Assembly: GCA_004556745.1 (NCBI GenBank) | Contig: SFFY01000028.1 | Location: forward strand, 1 to 28,530 | DNA: 28,530 bases | Direction: 5' to 3' | Origin: Bacteroidales bacterium | Lineage (GTDB): Bacteria > Bacteroidota > Bacteroidia > Bacteroidales > Bacteroidaceae | Shown here: positions 16,369-23,836 of the stretch, in pieces | Layout of the letters: each line of letters opens with the position of its first letter | Position numbering within the stretch: the first letter of the stretch is position 1 | Translations under genes and position numbers: made by a program | The notes under the pieces: model-generated | The model's input: the letters and a program-made list of their open reading frames with translations, nothing else | What the model was told of the DNA's origin: nothing | Databases searched by the model: none

Positions 16369-17409
16369 TCAGTGCAGGATAAAAAACAGGAGTTCTTTGA
16401 GCAGTGCGCCGCCGTCGGGGGCTGCTCCGCCCACGCCCTTGGAACGCGCATCGACGCGGCGCAGTTCGCCGATGATTTGCATTACCTTCACCCCTGTGAA
16501 GGCACGCAGACCGGGCAGATAGTTGTTGCGCACGGCCCAGGGCGAAACGCCGAGCCATTCTGCCAGGCCCTGCTCCGACTTTTGCGGCGCGTAGAAGGCG
16601 AGCATCAGGTTGGAGAAGAATTTGAAAAGCACGGGCAGCACCATTTGCAGCGGATAAGTCTTTTGGTTGGCGGCGAAATATTTGGCGATGCGGTTGGCCT
16701 TGAGCACGTCCTTCTTCACAATGGCATCTTGGAGGTCGAAAATGCTGAAATCCTTGGTGATGCCCGTGCTGCGCATCACGAGGTCGGCAGTTATGAGCTT
16801 TTGCCCTTGCGGCAGGGCAATGAAGAGTTTGTCGAGTTCCGTGGCGAGGCGGTTGAGGTCGTTGCCGATGTGGTCGGCGAGGATTTCGGCGGCGCGCGGT
16901 TCGATGTCTGCCTTGTGGCGCACGGCATAGGTGCGGATAAATGTCGGGAGCTGGTTCTCGTACATCTTTTTCGACTCGAAAAGCACGCCTTCCTTGGCCA
17001 CGAGTGTGGCGAGTTTGGTGCGGCGGTCAATAGTGCCGTTTTTGTGGCAAACAACGAGTACGGTGGTATCGAGCGGCTGCTTGAGATAGAGTTCGAGGCG
17101 GTCGAGGTTTTTCACGTTTTGCGCCTCTTTCACCACGATGGCCTGCCTGCCGCCCAGCATGGAGCGGCGGCGTGCTGCGGCGATAATCGTGTCGACGGTG
17201 ATGTCCGCGCCGTAGAGCACCGTGAGGTTGAAGTCGCGGTCTTCGGGCGCAACGGCTTTATCGGCGATGAAGTCGGCGAGGCGGTCGATGTAATAGCTTT
17301 CTTCGCCGCACAAATAATATATGGGCTTGAAAGTGCCGGCCTGCACCTCGCGCACGATGTCTTCGTAGCCGATGCCCGCTTTCTTTTTGGCAGAAGGTGT
17401 GTATGCCAC
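16369..17409 (-). CDS. holA: DNA polymerase III subunit delta
   Basis: The 346-aa protein has the delta-subunit pattern: an N-terminal AAA+-like fold opening with PIYYLCGEESYYIDRLADFI and SMLGGRQAIVVKEAQNV, a lid domain (IEPRAAEILADHIGNDLNRLATELDKL, ITADLVMRSTGITKDFSIFDLQDAI), and a C-terminal collar domain (FKFFSNLMLAFYAP... VRNNYLPGLRAF). It opens the beta clamp within the clamp loader. As usual for delta, there is no functional Walker A. pgeF follows after two bases. The upstream flank is a large palindromic element, so the promoter could not be defined. Confidence 0.93.
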   Translation of the reverse strand: MAYTPSAKKKAGIGYEDIVREVQAGTFKPIYYLCGEESYYIDRLADFIADKAVAPEDRDFNLTVLYGADITVDTIIAAARRRSMLGGRQAIVVKEAQNVKNLDRLELYLKQPLDTTVLVVCHKNGTIDRRTKLATLVAKEGVLFESKKMYENQLPTFIRTYAVRHKADIEPRAAEILADHIGNDLNRLATELDKLFIALPQGQKLITADLVMRSTGITKDFSIFDLQDAIVKKDVLKANRIAKYFAANQKTYPLQMVLPVLFKFFSNLMLAFYAPQKSEQGLAEWLGVSPWAVRNNYLPGLRAFTGVKVMQIIGELRRVDARSKGVGGAAPDGGALLKELLFFILH

Positions 17410-17442
17410 GGGGATTTTGGGAATGAAATTTATTAGTGAACG

Positions 17443-17737
17443 AATATTTTTTGCCCACAGATGATATTATTTTGCCCACGAATCTCACGAATCTACACGA
17501 ATCTCGTGCTTTGCGATTTAATGGCGACCTGTTCGGTCGCACGAATTTTCACTAATTCAATGATGTTATTTGAGATTTTCTGCTGCGCTCGGCAATTTAA
17601 GTAAACTTAATTGCGCTCACTTGCGCGAAAATTCGTGTGATTCGTGCGACCGAACAGGTCGCCATTTTCTATGAATTTTGAATTCGTGAAAATTCGTGAG
17701 ATTCGTGGGCAATAAAAAAATTATTCGTGGGCAAAAG
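17443..17737. repeat. Large nested palindromic intergenic element
   Basis: The spacer between holA and the AMP nucleosidase gene folds back on itself. A perfect 26-bp inverted repeat pairs 17520-17545 with 17641-17666, a perfect 21-bp one pairs 17472-17492 with 17692-17712, and outer TTTTGCCCAC (17449-17458) pairs with 17727-17736. The arms are rich in CACGAAT / ATTCGTG words. The loop contains a copy of the separate palindromic repeat seen at 3715. A further TTTTGCCCACGAAT occurs at 19405-19418. No coding sequence is present. Confidence 0.85.
17583..17624. repeat. Dispersed palindromic repeat, copy B
   Basis: It is nearly identical to copy A (3715-3757), sharing CTCGGCAAT, TAAGTAAACTT and ATTGCGCTC, then CACTTGC against CGCTTGC. 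Unlike copy A it is not followed by a -7 box. It is nested inside the loop of the larger palindromic element. Confidence 0.75.
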
Positions 17738-17739
17738 AA

Positions 17740-18516
17740 TTATTGATCGAATTTAAGATGGCGCACGGTCTTGCGCTGGCCGATGATGAGCTTCATGGCT
17801 TCGATGCCGAGGCGCACGTGCGTGGCGGCGAAGTTTTGGGTCACGCGGTTATCGCTTTCCTCCGTCTTCACGCCTTCCGGCTCCATCGGGTTGTCCGATA
17901 CGAGCAGCAATGCGCCGGTGGGGATATGGTTGTAGAAGCCGCAGGAAAAGAGCGTTGCCGTTTCCATATCCACGGCCATGGCCCGCGTTTCGCGCAGGTA
18001 TTGCTTGAACTTCTCGTCGTGCTCCCACACGCGGCGGTTGGTGGTGTAGACCGTGCCCGTCCAGTAGTCGTAACTGTTGTCGCGCAGGGCTGTGGACACG
18101 GCACGCTGCAGCATGAAGGCAGGCAGTGCGGGCACCTCGGGTGGGAAGTAGTCGTTCGACGTACCCTCGCCGCGAATGCCAGCCAGCGGCAGGATATAGT
18201 CGCCCAGCTGCGTTTTGCTGGAAATGCCGCCGCACTTGCCGAGGAAGAGGCAGGCGGCGGGCTGAATCGCGCCGAGCAGGTCCATGATGAGCGCGGCATT
18301 GGGGCTGCCCATGCCGAAGTTGATCATCGTGATGCCCTCGGCCGTGACGGCGCGCATGTTTGCGCCGAAACCAATCGGCTCAACGCCCGTTTGCTCGCAG
18401 AACATATCCACGTAGTTGTTGAAATTCGTGAGCAGAATGTGCTTGCCGAACTTCTCAAGCGGCATCTTGGTGTAGCGCACGAGCCAATTGCCCGTTATTT
18501 CCTGTTTTGTTTTCAT
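17740..18516 (-). CDS. amn: AMP nucleosidase, short form
   Basis: The 258-aa protein belongs to the nucleoside phosphorylase fold family. It resembles the short proteins annotated as AMP nucleosidase in Bacteroidetes, which lack the N-terminal domain of the E. coli enzyme. Visible marks are INFGMGSPNAALIMDLL, FLGKCGGIS for phosphate and ribose binding, GDYILPLAGIRGEG, and AVDMETATLFSCGF with the catalytic Glu-containing segment, followed by LLLVSDNP. It would cleave AMP to adenine and ribose 5-phosphate. Its stop codon abuts the large palindromic element. A TACTTTTG -7 box lies about 60 bases upstream of the start. Confidence 0.88.
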   Translation of the reverse strand: MKTKQEITGNWLVRYTKMPLEKFGKHILLTNFNNYVDMFCEQTGVEPIGFGANMRAVTAEGITMINFGMGSPNAALIMDLLGAIQPAACLFLGKCGGISSKTQLGDYILPLAGIRGEGTSNDYFPPEVPALPAFMLQRAVSTALRDNSYDYWTGTVYTTNRRVWEHDEKFKQYLRETRAMAVDMETATLFSCGFYNHIPTGALLLVSDNPMEPEGVKTEESDNRVTQNFAATHVRLGIEAMKLIIGQRKTVRHLKFDQ

Positions 18517-18523
18517 ATTTTGC

Positions 18524-18531
18524 TAAATTTG
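18524..18531 (+). promoter_or_regulatory. -7 box of the HsdR-N-like gene
   Basis: TAAATTTG matches TAnnTTTG, 58 bases before the ATG at 18590. The divergent spacer holds promoters for both directions. Confidence 0.45.
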
Positions 18532-18576
18532 CAGTCAGAATGCTTTGGGCATTATCTGCCGTGAAAGTTAGATTTG

Positions 18577-18584
18577 CAAAAGTA
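18577..18584 (-). promoter_or_regulatory. -7 box of the AMP nucleosidase gene
   Basis: The minus strand reads TACTTTTG, matching TAnnTTTG, 60 bases upstream of the start at 18516. Confidence 0.45.
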
Positions 18585-18589
18585 GCAAA

Positions 18590-19042
18590 ATGATTTCATT
18601 AAATCTCCCCTCATATAAGATAAATGTCGCCGAGCGGGGCGGCAGGCGCATGATTTACGACTTTCTGCGCCGCCGTTTCGTGGCTCTGACGCCCGAGGAG
18701 TGGGTGCGGCAGCACTTCACTCATTTTCTCGTGGAGCACCGGCATTATCCCGCCGCGCTGCTCGGCAACGAGATTACCGTACAGCTCAATGGCGTGGCGC
18801 GTCGCTGCGACAGCGTGCTGTATAGCCGCGACGGCGGCCGTCCGCGCATGATTGTGGAATACAAGGCGCCCGACGTGCCTGTGACGCAGGCCGTGTTCAC
18901 GCAAATATCTGCCTACAACAGCGTGCTCCGTGCCGATTATCTCGTGGTTTCAAACGGCCTGGCGCACTATTGCTGCCGCATGGACTACGAACGGCAGAAG
19001 GCGGAATTTCTGCCCGAAATACCCTTTTACGAGGATTTATAA
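18590..19042 (+). CDS. Orphan HsdR N-terminal-like (HSDR_N_2) nuclease-fold protein
   Basis: The 150-aa protein matches the stand-alone Bacteroidetes family related to the N-terminal nuclease domain of type I restriction subunit R. The PD-(D/E)xK-type core is visible as Asp74 (RRCDSVLYSR) and Glu90-x-Lys92 (MIVEYKAP), followed by VTQAVFTQISAYNSVLRADYLVVSNG. There is no helicase or translocase domain and no hsdM or hsdS nearby, so it is not a restriction system; its role is unknown. It is near holA and the AMP nucleosidase gene. The start at MISLNLPSYKINV fits the family. Confidence 0.85.
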   Translation: MISLNLPSYKINVAERGGRRMIYDFLRRRFVALTPEEWVRQHFTHFLVEHRHYPAALLGNEITVQLNGVARRCDSVLYSRDGGRPRMIVEYKAPDVPVTQAVFTQISAYNSVLRADYLVVSNGLAHYCCRMDYERQKAEFLPEIPFYEDL

Positions 19043-19089
19043 GGTAAAAAAGCCTAAAAAACGCGCCGTCTGCCGTTTCATACAAGGAA

Positions 19090-19131
19090 TTATGCGTAAC
19101 TTGCGCCTTGAAAGCGCGAACTTACGCGTAA
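19090..19131. repeat. Imperfect inverted repeat upstream of rubredoxin
   Basis: TTATGCGTAACTTGCGC pairs, with three mismatches, with GCGCGAACTTACGCGTAA across a 7-base loop. It starts 48 bases after the upstream stop and ends 32 bases before the rubredoxin ATG. It could be a terminator without T tract, or an operator. Confidence 0.45.
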
Positions 19132-19163
19132 AAAGACTATTCACCCTATAAAAACAAAGCATT

Positions 19164-19328
19164 ATGAAAAAGTATCGTTGCATCGTATGCGACTGGGTTT
19201 ACGACCCCGAAGTGGGCGACCCCGAGGGCGGCATCGCTCCCGGTACGGCCTTTGAGGATATCCCCGAAGATTGGGTGTGCCCACTCTGCGGCGTTGGCAA
19301 AGACCAGTTTGAAGAAGTGGCTGAATAA
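19164..19328 (+). CDS. Rubredoxin
   Basis: The 54-aa protein reads MKKYRCIVCDWVYDPEVGD... and holds one iron with two knuckles, CIVCDWVYDP near residue 6 and CPLCGVGKDQFE near residue 39. Both are typical, as are GIAPGTAFEDIPEDWVCP and the acidic composition. It is a small cytoplasmic electron carrier; rubrerythrin (202-744) is one plausible partner. It is short and easily missed by gene finders with a length cut-off. A clean terminator follows after 9 bases, so it is probably monocistronic. No TAnnTTTG promoter is evident; an imperfect inverted repeat lies upstream. Confidence 0.96.
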   Translation: MKKYRCIVCDWVYDPEVGDPEGGIAPGTAFEDIPEDWVCPLCGVGKDQFEEVAE

Positions 19329-19337
19329 TAGCCGCTG

Positions 19338-19376
19338 AAAGAGGCGTATGTCTTTCCGCATACGCCTCTTTTTTTT
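19338..19376 (+). terminator. Terminator of rubredoxin
   Basis: A perfect stem of at least 13 bp (AAAGAGGCGTATG / CATACGCCTCTTT) has an 8-base loop and is followed by a run of T. Confidence 0.9.
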
Positions 19377-19468
19377 GTTTATAAATTCTCTACTAATTAT
19401 TTTTTTTTGCCCACGAATTGCACGTTTGCACAATAATCCTGCTATTCGTCTACAAAAATTTCTTCAAG

Positions 19469-19942
19469 ATGAAAATCACTTTCCTCGTCGTGGGCAAGAC
19501 CACCGACCCGCGCGTGGCCGCGCTGACCGATGAATACGTGGGGCGCATCGGGCACTATTTGCCCTTCAACGTCGAGGTCATCCCCGAGCTTAAAAACACC
19601 AAGGCGCTTACCGCCGACCAGCAAAAGCAGCGCGAGGCCGAACTCTTGCTCAAAGCCATCAAGCCCGACGATTACGCCGTGCTGCTCGACGAGGGTGGGC
19701 GCGAGCTGCGCTCCGTGGAGTTTGCCGCCTATCTCGACAAGCTGCAGGCGCAGGGTCTGCGGCGCGTGGTGTTCGTGGTGGGCGGTCCCTATGGCTTTGC
19801 GCCGTCAGTCTATGGCCGTGCCAACGGCAAGCTTTCGCTCTCGCGCATGACCTTTTCCCATCAACTTGTCAGAGTGCTGTTTGTAGAACAATTCTACCGC
19901 GCCATGACCATACAGCGCGGTGAGCCCTATCACCATGAGTAA
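19469..19942 (+). CDS. rlmH: 23S rRNA (pseudouridine1915-N3)-methyltransferase RlmH
   Basis: The 157-aa SPOUT-fold methyltransferase uses S-adenosylmethionine to methylate pseudouridine 1915 in helix 69 of 23S rRNA. It opens with MKITFLVVGKTTDPRV. It shows the trefoil-knot SAM site VVFVVGGPYGFAPSVY and the conserved end LSLSRMTFSHQLVRVLFVEQFYRAMTI with GEPYHHE. Length and ends match the family exactly. The start is Met at 19469; the ORF extension to 19418 runs through a repeat fragment. The last 8 bases overlap the start of the downstream secreted hydrolase, so the two are co-transcribed. Confidence 0.96.
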   Translation: MKITFLVVGKTTDPRVAALTDEYVGRIGHYLPFNVEVIPELKNTKALTADQQKQREAELLLKAIKPDDYAVLLDEGGRELRSVEFAAYLDKLQAQGLRRVVFVVGGPYGFAPSVYGRANGKLSLSRMTFSHQLVRVLFVEQFYRAMTIQRGEPYHHE

Positions 19943-20993
19943 ACTCCGCGCGTGCCCCGTGCTGCTGCTCCTGCTGATGCTCGCGGCCATCGGCAGGGCG
20001 CAGGAGGAAAGCCGCTTCCGCGTGGCGACTTACAACGTAGAAAACCTTTTCGACACCATTCCCTCGCCGCATCACGACGACAGCGAGTTCCTGCCCGATG
20101 CCGCAAAGGCCTGGCACGGCGGCCGCTATTGGAAAAAGCTCGGGATGCTCTCGCGCGCCATTGCCGCCATAGGCGACGTGCGCCCCGCCGCGCTCGTAGC
20201 CCTGTGCGAGGTGGAAGGCGACAGCGTGCTGACCCATCTGACAAGGCGCACCTCGCTGGCGCGGCTGGGCTACGGATATACCGTGACGCATAGCGCCGAC
20301 GAGCGAGGCCTTAACGTGGCATTGCTCTATCAGCCCGAACTCTTTCGCCCTATCTCATGCGCTGCCCTGCGCGTGCCCCATCGGGCAGGCAAGGAACGCC
20401 CCACGCGCGACGTGCTGCACGTTTCGGGACAGTGTCACACGGGCGACACGCTCGATGTCTTCGTGTGCCATTTCCCCAGCCGCCGGGGCGGTGCGCGGCT
20501 TACCGACCCTTATCGCCGGCGGGCGGCAGAAACGGTGCGCCGCGCCGCCGACAGTTTGCAGGCGGTGCGCGGACGGTGCAATATTATAATAATGGGAGAT
20601 TTCAATGCCTACTATCCCGAACGCTGCATTGCCGAAACGCTCGGGGCTGTCCCCGCGCAGGCGGTGCAAGACGCGGGCGGCACATTCCTTAAAGAGAAAC
20701 TTTATCTCCTCACCCATGGCTTGAAGGCCGACGGCGGCATCGGCGGCACCTACAAATATAAGGGCGAATGGCAAATGCTCGACCAAATCATCGTGAGCGG
20801 CACGCTGCTCTGCGCCGCGCCCGGACATCTCTCCACTGCGCCCGCCGCCTGCCGCCTCTGCGCCTTTCCCTTCCTGCTCAAAAACGACAAGAGCGGCAAC
20901 CCCGTGCCTTACCGCACCTATCTCGGCACGTTCTATCAGGGCGGTTACAGCGACCACTTGCCCGTTGCGCTGGACTTTTTCGAGAATTATTAA
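19935..20993 (+). CDS. Secreted endonuclease/exonuclease/phosphatase-family protein
   Basis: The 352-aa protein starts with a signal peptide (MSKLRACPVLLLLLMLAAIGRAQ), so it acts in the periplasm or outside. The mature part has the EEP fold: FRVATYNVENLFDT with the metal-binding Asn, ALCEVEGDSVL with the catalytic Glu, NIIIMGDFNAYYPE with Asp/Asn, and a terminal YSDHLPVALDF with the active-site Asp-His. Members hydrolyse phosphodiesters or phosphomonoesters in nucleic acids, inositol phosphates or sphingomyelin; the substrate here is not known. The ATG at 19935 overlaps the rlmH stop by 8 bases. A GTG six residues upstream is less likely. Confidence 0.9.
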   Translation: MSKLRACPVLLLLLMLAAIGRAQEESRFRVATYNVENLFDTIPSPHHDDSEFLPDAAKAWHGGRYWKKLGMLSRAIAAIGDVRPAALVALCEVEGDSVLTHLTRRTSLARLGYGYTVTHSADERGLNVALLYQPELFRPISCAALRVPHRAGKERPTRDVLHVSGQCHTGDTLDVFVCHFPSRRGGARLTDPYRRRAAETVRRAADSLQAVRGRCNIIIMGDFNAYYPERCIAETLGAVPAQAVQDAGGTFLKEKLYLLTHGLKADGGIGGTYKYKGEWQMLDQIIVSGTLLCAAPGHLSTAPAACRLCAFPFLLKNDKSGNPVPYRTYLGTFYQGGYSDHLPVALDFFENY

Positions 20994-21034
20994 AGGTGGG
21001 TTCTATAAACTCCCACCGTAAAAATCAATTCCGC

Positions 21035-22330
21035 ATGTACGGCATCATCGACTGCGACAACTGCTATGTGAGCTGCGAGCGCGTGTTCCGCCCCGACTTG
21101 GAAGGCGTGCCCGTCGTGGTGCTGTCGAATAACGACGGCTGCGTCGTGGCGCGCTCCAACGAGGCTAAGGCACTCGGCATCAAGGCCGGCACGCCTTATT
21201 ATCAGCTTGCGGAGCAGTTTCCGGGGAAAAAGATTGCCGTATTCTCTTCCAACTACGAACTTTACGAAGAACTCACGGCACGCGTCGTAGACATCATTCG
21301 CGGCGAGGCGGCCTACTGTTTCAGATATTCCATAGACGAGTGCTTCGTGCGCTTCGACGGCGACAGCTTTGCCGAACTCAAAGAATGGGGCGAGCGGCTG
21401 CACCGCAAAATCAAGCAGTGGGTGGGTATGCCCGTCAGCATCGGCATCGCGCCCAACAAGACGCTGGCAAAGGTGGCGAGCCATTTTGCTAAGAAATATC
21501 CCGGTTATCGCCATTGCTGCGTGATTGATAGCGAAGAGCGGCGCATCAAGGCGCTGAAACTCTACCCCGTGGAAGAGGTGTGGGGCATCGGCAGGAAATA
21601 TGCGGCGAAACTCCAAGGCTGCGGCGTTCGCACGGCCTACGATTTCGCCACACGCCACAGCGACTGGGTGCGCACGGTCTTCAACAACGTTACCCTGCTC
21701 CGCACCTGGCGCGAACTGAACGCCGAGGACTGCGTGCCCGACGAAGAATATGCCAAGAAGAAATCTATTTGTACAAGCCGCAGCTTCGATCGCATGGAGG
21801 GCGACCTCGGCGTGCTCGAAACGCATGTCGCCAACTTTGCTGCCCTATGCGCGCAAAAGCTGAGGGCGCAGCAGACGGTGGCTTCCGTGGTGTGCGTATT
21901 CATCTCCACCAATCCTTTCAGGGAAGACCTGCCCCAGCACCGCGACTTCTGTGAAGTGCGCCTCGTCACGGCCTCAAACGCCACAGTCACCATTGCCAAT
22001 GCCGCCCGCGAGGGCTTGAGGAAAATCTTCCGTCAGGGCTATCGGTACAAGAAAGCCGGCGTTATCGTAATGGGCATCAACCCTGAAAACCCGATGCAAT
22101 ACGACCTCTTCGGCATCACGCCCGCAGATTACGAGCGGCTGAAGGAACTCGACAGTGCCTGCGACCGCATCAACCGCCTCTTCGGCCGCGAAACCGTGAA
22201 ACTCGCCGGGCAGCAGTACGCGCCGAAAAATGCCGGCGAGAAAAGCGGCACCTTTGCCGATGCCGTGCGCCGAGACCACAAAAGCCCCAATCCCACGACG
22301 CGTTGGAGCGACATCATATCACTCAAATAA
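21035..22330 (+). CDS. umuC: Y-family DNA polymerase V catalytic subunit UmuC
   Basis: The 431-aa translesion polymerase opens with MYGIIDCDNCYVSCERVFRPDLEG. It shows the catalytic carboxylates in YSIDECFVRF, the IGIAPNKTLAKVASHFAKK fingers/palm segment, and the HhH region EVWGIGRKYAAKLQGCGVRTA. A QYDLFG motif at residues 355-359 matches the beta-clamp binding consensus. The C-terminal DUF4113-like end ATTRW-type segment (NPTTRWSDIISLK) is also typical. An ORF extension upstream runs through the previous gene and is rejected. umuD follows after 12 bases, so the pair is co-transcribed in the order C then D, opposite to E. coli umuDC. Confidence 0.95.
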   Translation: MYGIIDCDNCYVSCERVFRPDLEGVPVVVLSNNDGCVVARSNEAKALGIKAGTPYYQLAEQFPGKKIAVFSSNYELYEELTARVVDIIRGEAAYCFRYSIDECFVRFDGDSFAELKEWGERLHRKIKQWVGMPVSIGIAPNKTLAKVASHFAKKYPGYRHCCVIDSEERRIKALKLYPVEEVWGIGRKYAAKLQGCGVRTAYDFATRHSDWVRTVFNNVTLLRTWRELNAEDCVPDEEYAKKKSICTSRSFDRMEGDLGVLETHVANFAALCAQKLRAQQTVASVVCVFISTNPFREDLPQHRDFCEVRLVTASNATVTIANAAREGLRKIFRQGYRYKKAGVIVMGINPENPMQYDLFGITPADYERLKELDSACDRINRLFGRETVKLAGQQYAPKNAGEKSGTFADAVRRDHKSPNPTTRWSDIISLK

Positions 22331-22342
22331 TAATATGTACTT

Positions 22343-22780
22343 ATGGGAAACATCAAAATTATAAAAGGTTCTTTCTCCACCAACCTTGCCTTGGAGCACG
22401 CGCCGGTCAGGGCGGGTTTCCCTTCGCCTGCCGATGACTATAAGCACGAGCGCCTTGATTTCAACAAAGATTACATCAAGCACCCCGAAGCTTCTTTCTA
22501 TGGCGACGTTGACGGCGACTCGATGAAAGATGCCGGCATCTTCGATGGCGACCGTGTTATCATTGACCGCGCCGTCGAGGCTCGCAACGGCTCGATTGTC
22601 GTGGCGTTTTGGAACGGCGAGTTCACGATGAAATACCTCGACCTCACGCACAAGGCGGAAGGCTACATAGAGTTGCGCCCCGCCAACAAGGACTACCCTG
22701 TGTTTCGCATCGAGGCTGGCGACAACTTTGAGGTTTGGGGCGTGGTGGTTCACCTTATCCGCACCTTTGAGAAGTTGTGA
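22343..22780 (+). CDS. umuD: UmuD-like S24 self-cleaving protein
   Basis: The 145-aa LexA-like protease forms DNA polymerase V with UmuC after self-cleavage. Ser60 (GDVDGDSMKDAGI) and Lys97 (NGEFTMKYL) form the Ser-Lys dyad. The cleavage site is Ala24-Gly25 (APVRAGFPSPADDY), where E. coli UmuD has Cys24-Gly25. Numbering thus matches E. coli UmuD exactly. There is no N-terminal DNA-binding domain, which separates it from LexA. It is the second gene of the pair. Damage induction is expected from family knowledge, but no SOS box was identified upstream of umuC. Confidence 0.94.
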   Translation: MGNIKIIKGSFSTNLALEHAPVRAGFPSPADDYKHERLDFNKDYIKHPEASFYGDVDGDSMKDAGIFDGDRVIIDRAVEARNGSIVVAFWNGEFTMKYLDLTHKAEGYIELRPANKDYPVFRIEAGDNFEVWGVVVHLIRTFEKL

Positions 22781-22810
22781 ATTGCCTGGCGCAACGCCCG
22801 CGCTCCCTTA

Positions 22811-22849
22811 GGCTCGGCTATTAAAACATGTTTTATTGCACTCGCTTTG
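22811..22849. repeat. Dispersed palindromic repeat, diverged copy C
   Basis: The framework GGCTCGGC ... ATTAAAACATGTTTTAT ... TGCACTCGCTTTG corresponds to copies A and B, with a different palindromic core. Here its right edge supplies the -33 element of the downstream gene. Confidence 0.6.
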
Positions 22850-22878
22850 TCCTATCTTCTATAAAAAGCGTAACTTTG
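22846..22878 (+). promoter_or_regulatory. Promoter of the membrane-anchored protein gene
   Basis: TTTG (22846-22849) and TAACTTTG (22871-22878), separated by 21 bases, fit the -33/-7 consensus. The ATG lies 31 bases further. Confidence 0.65.
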
Positions 22879-22909
22879 CAGTAAGATAATTGCAATAATC
22901 ACATTTTTT

Positions 22910-23809
22910 ATGACAGAAAACAACGAAATGAACGAGCCGCAGGCCAAGAAATCGAAGAAAGGGCTGATTATTGGCATCATTGTCGCCCTGCTCATCGTGG
23001 GCGGCGCAGTGGCTGGCGTATTGATGATGACTGACAGCAAAAACGGGGAGGAAACGGCTTACGCGCTCTTGGAGGACAACGATAATCCTGCCGATTACGA
23101 GCAGTTTCTCGCCGACTATCCCAACAGCGCTTACGCTTTCGAGGTGCAGAAGCGGCTGAAACTCCTCAACCAGATGCTCTCCGACTGGCGCAGCATCGCC
23201 AAAAGCGGCAACAAGACAGACTTCTTGCGTTTCAAGGAAATGTATGACAATGCCATTTACGCCAAACTCTGCGACTTGAAGCTCGACTCGCTCGACTGGA
23301 TAGCAGCCCAGCGCGAAAACACGGCCGAGGCTTACGAGCGTTATCTCGCCGAACACCCCGAAGGCACTTATGCCTCAGAGGCTTCCGTGGCGCAGGGCGC
23401 CTTGCGCGACAGCGAGGTGCCGGAGGAAATGCAGCTGCTGATACAGCAGACGTGCGAGGAGTTTTTCACCGGCTTTGCCGACCGCGACTTCGACCGCGTA
23501 TGCCAGAACATTCCCACCGTCATGGACCGCTTCCTCAGCAAGCAAAAGGCTACGAAGGCCGACGTGATGCAAATCATCAACGGCATGTTCAACGAGCATA
23601 TCGAAAGCTGCACCTTCACCCTCAACCGCGACTTTGAAATCACGCGCAGCACCGGGCCCGACCCTGTCTACACTGCCCGCTTCTCCGTGGATCAGAACAT
23701 TCTGCGCGACAACGAGGGCAAGACTTTCGGTTCGTACAACGCCGTCGCAGTGCTCGACAAGAACCTGCTCATCACCTCCCTCACGCTCGAAGAGGTGTCG
23801 CGGAGATGA
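22910..23809 (+). CDS. Membrane-anchored protein of unknown function with TPR-like repeats
   Basis: The 299-aa protein has a short acidic-to-basic cytoplasmic tail (MTENNEMNEPQAKKSKK), one transmembrane segment (about residues 18-40, GLIIGIIVALLIVGGAVAGV), and an extracytoplasmic domain. Two segments, DYEQFLADYPNSAYAFEVQKRL and AYERYLAEHPEGTYASEASVA, are repeats of a tetratricopeptide-like helix pair. A C-terminal domain of about 110 residues (VPEEMQLLIQQTCEEFFTGF... to the end) looks mixed alpha/beta, similar in outline to SnoaL/NTF2-type folds, but this is a guess. I do not recognise the family. It has its own promoter and is followed 27 bases later by the MaoC-like gene. Confidence 0.85.
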   Translation: MTENNEMNEPQAKKSKKGLIIGIIVALLIVGGAVAGVLMMTDSKNGEETAYALLEDNDNPADYEQFLADYPNSAYAFEVQKRLKLLNQMLSDWRSIAKSGNKTDFLRFKEMYDNAIYAKLCDLKLDSLDWIAAQRENTAEAYERYLAEHPEGTYASEASVAQGALRDSEVPEEMQLLIQQTCEEFFTGFADRDFDRVCQNIPTVMDRFLSKQKATKADVMQIINGMFNEHIESCTFTLNRDFEITRSTGPDPVYTARFSVDQNILRDNEGKTFGSYNAVAVLDKNLLITSLTLEEVSRR

Positions 23810-23836
23810 GAGCGTTAATATAATATTGTCTACATT

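Noticed and set aside
20768..21034. 89-codon in-frame upstream extension of umuC
   Set aside because: It lies within the coding sequence of the preceding secreted hydrolase and adds residues not seen in UmuC; the ATG at 21035 gives the conserved start.
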